Source of the DNA: Candidatus Krumholzibacteriia bacterium
GTDB lineage: Bacteria; Krumholzibacteriota; Krumholzibacteriia; Krumholzibacteriales; Krumholzibacteriaceae
Length of the DNA: 6,307 nt
Assembly: GCA_026387805.1 (NCBI GenBank)
Contig: JAPLKY010000410.1
Location: 1 to 6,307, forward strand
Reading direction: 5' to 3'
In this document: piece by piece, positions 6,113 to 6,307 of the stretch
How positions within the stretch are numbered: the stretch's first letter is position 1
How the letters are laid out: each line of letters begins with the position of its first letter
Translations under genes and position numbers: made by a program
Notes under the pieces: generated by a model
Told to the model about the DNA's origin: nothing
Database searches by the model: none
Seen by the model: only the letters and a program-made list of their open reading frames with translations

Positions 6113-6307
6113 TTGAAGAAGATTCTGTTCATCTGCGAGAACGAATCGAAGAACCAGAGCACGAAGCATCGAGTGCTCGATGTGATCGCGTTTCTGAAGA
6201 TCGCCGATTACCGGCTCTACTGCGGCAGGAAAGTGCGCATAGGAAGAAGCACGGTGAGGCTGATGTGCATCCTCGATTATTTCAGAATCGTCAGGGATAT
6301 CGGAACG
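6113..6307 (+). CDS. Possible glycosyltransferase, N-terminus only
   Basis: An open frame of 65 codons runs off the window end. It starts at TTG 6113, 20 nt after gmhA, with AAGGGG six bases upstream. The product begins KKILFICENES, a short beta strand followed by a loop, and then STKHRVLDVIAFL. This resembles the N-terminus of GT-B glycosyltransferases, where a strand is followed by a polar loop and an (R/H)xRV helix. No catalytic residues are visible yet, so the function is inferred mainly from position beside an export protein and gmhA. By hand count about 98 of 195 bases are G or C, well below the genes upstream, and AGA, AGG, GGA and ATA codons appear. Such a shift is common in variable surface-polysaccharide loci. 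That this is a real gene is fairly likely; the product name is tentative. Confidence 0.5.
   Translation, partial: MKKILFICENESKNQSTKHRVLDVIAFLKIADYRLYCGRKVRIGRSTVRLMCILDYFRIVRDIGT

Noticed and set aside
5313..6113. Minus-strand open frame of 266 codons opposite gmhA
   Set aside because: It lies opposite an intact GmhA with all zinc ligands, and its composition is low-information and charged.

Overview
The window is about 6.3 kb of GC-rich, densely packed bacterial DNA with every supportable gene on the + strand. It looks like a diderm (outer-membrane) bacterium. A secreted SLBB-type polysaccharide export protein and a sedoheptulose-7-phosphate isomerase (GmhA) are present, both typical of cells that make LPS, capsule or exopolysaccharide. 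I cannot name the phylum from sequence alone. The high GC, the recA-recX-alaS order and the cysteine-containing AlaRS insert fit several little-cultured diderm phyla. The two gene lesions below suggest a metagenome-derived contig.

Layout. (1) Positions 1-1472 hold the 3' three quarters of recA (the 5' end lies outside the window) followed by recX, overlapping by 11 nt. (2) Positions 1462-4088 hold alaS, overlapping recX by another 11 nt. alaS is split into two frames at about 2137 because roughly 58 nt encoding the class II motif 3 region is missing. (3) Positions 4130-5481 hold a polysaccharide-export/SLBB protein with a signal peptide. It is also split into two frames, at about 5099, where most of its third SLBB unit (roughly 140 nt) is missing. 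(4) Positions 5490-6092 hold an intact gmhA with all four zinc ligands. (5) From 6113 to the window end is the start of a lower-GC reading frame, possibly a glycosyltransferase.

The genes form two functional blocks in one transcription direction. The first is recombination and translation: RecA, its filament regulator RecX, and alanyl-tRNA synthetase, linked by overlapping ends. The second is surface polysaccharide: export channel, heptose precursor synthesis and a probable sugar transferase. Only 41 nt separate the blocks and I see no terminator there, so read-through is plausible.

The points most worth checking are the two frame-breaking internal deletions (real decay or assembly error) and an Asp at the position of the normally invariant catalytic Glu of RecA (E. 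coli Glu96). I found no RNA gene, CRISPR array, mobile element or wholly new system. No gene-free stretch exceeds 41 nt.
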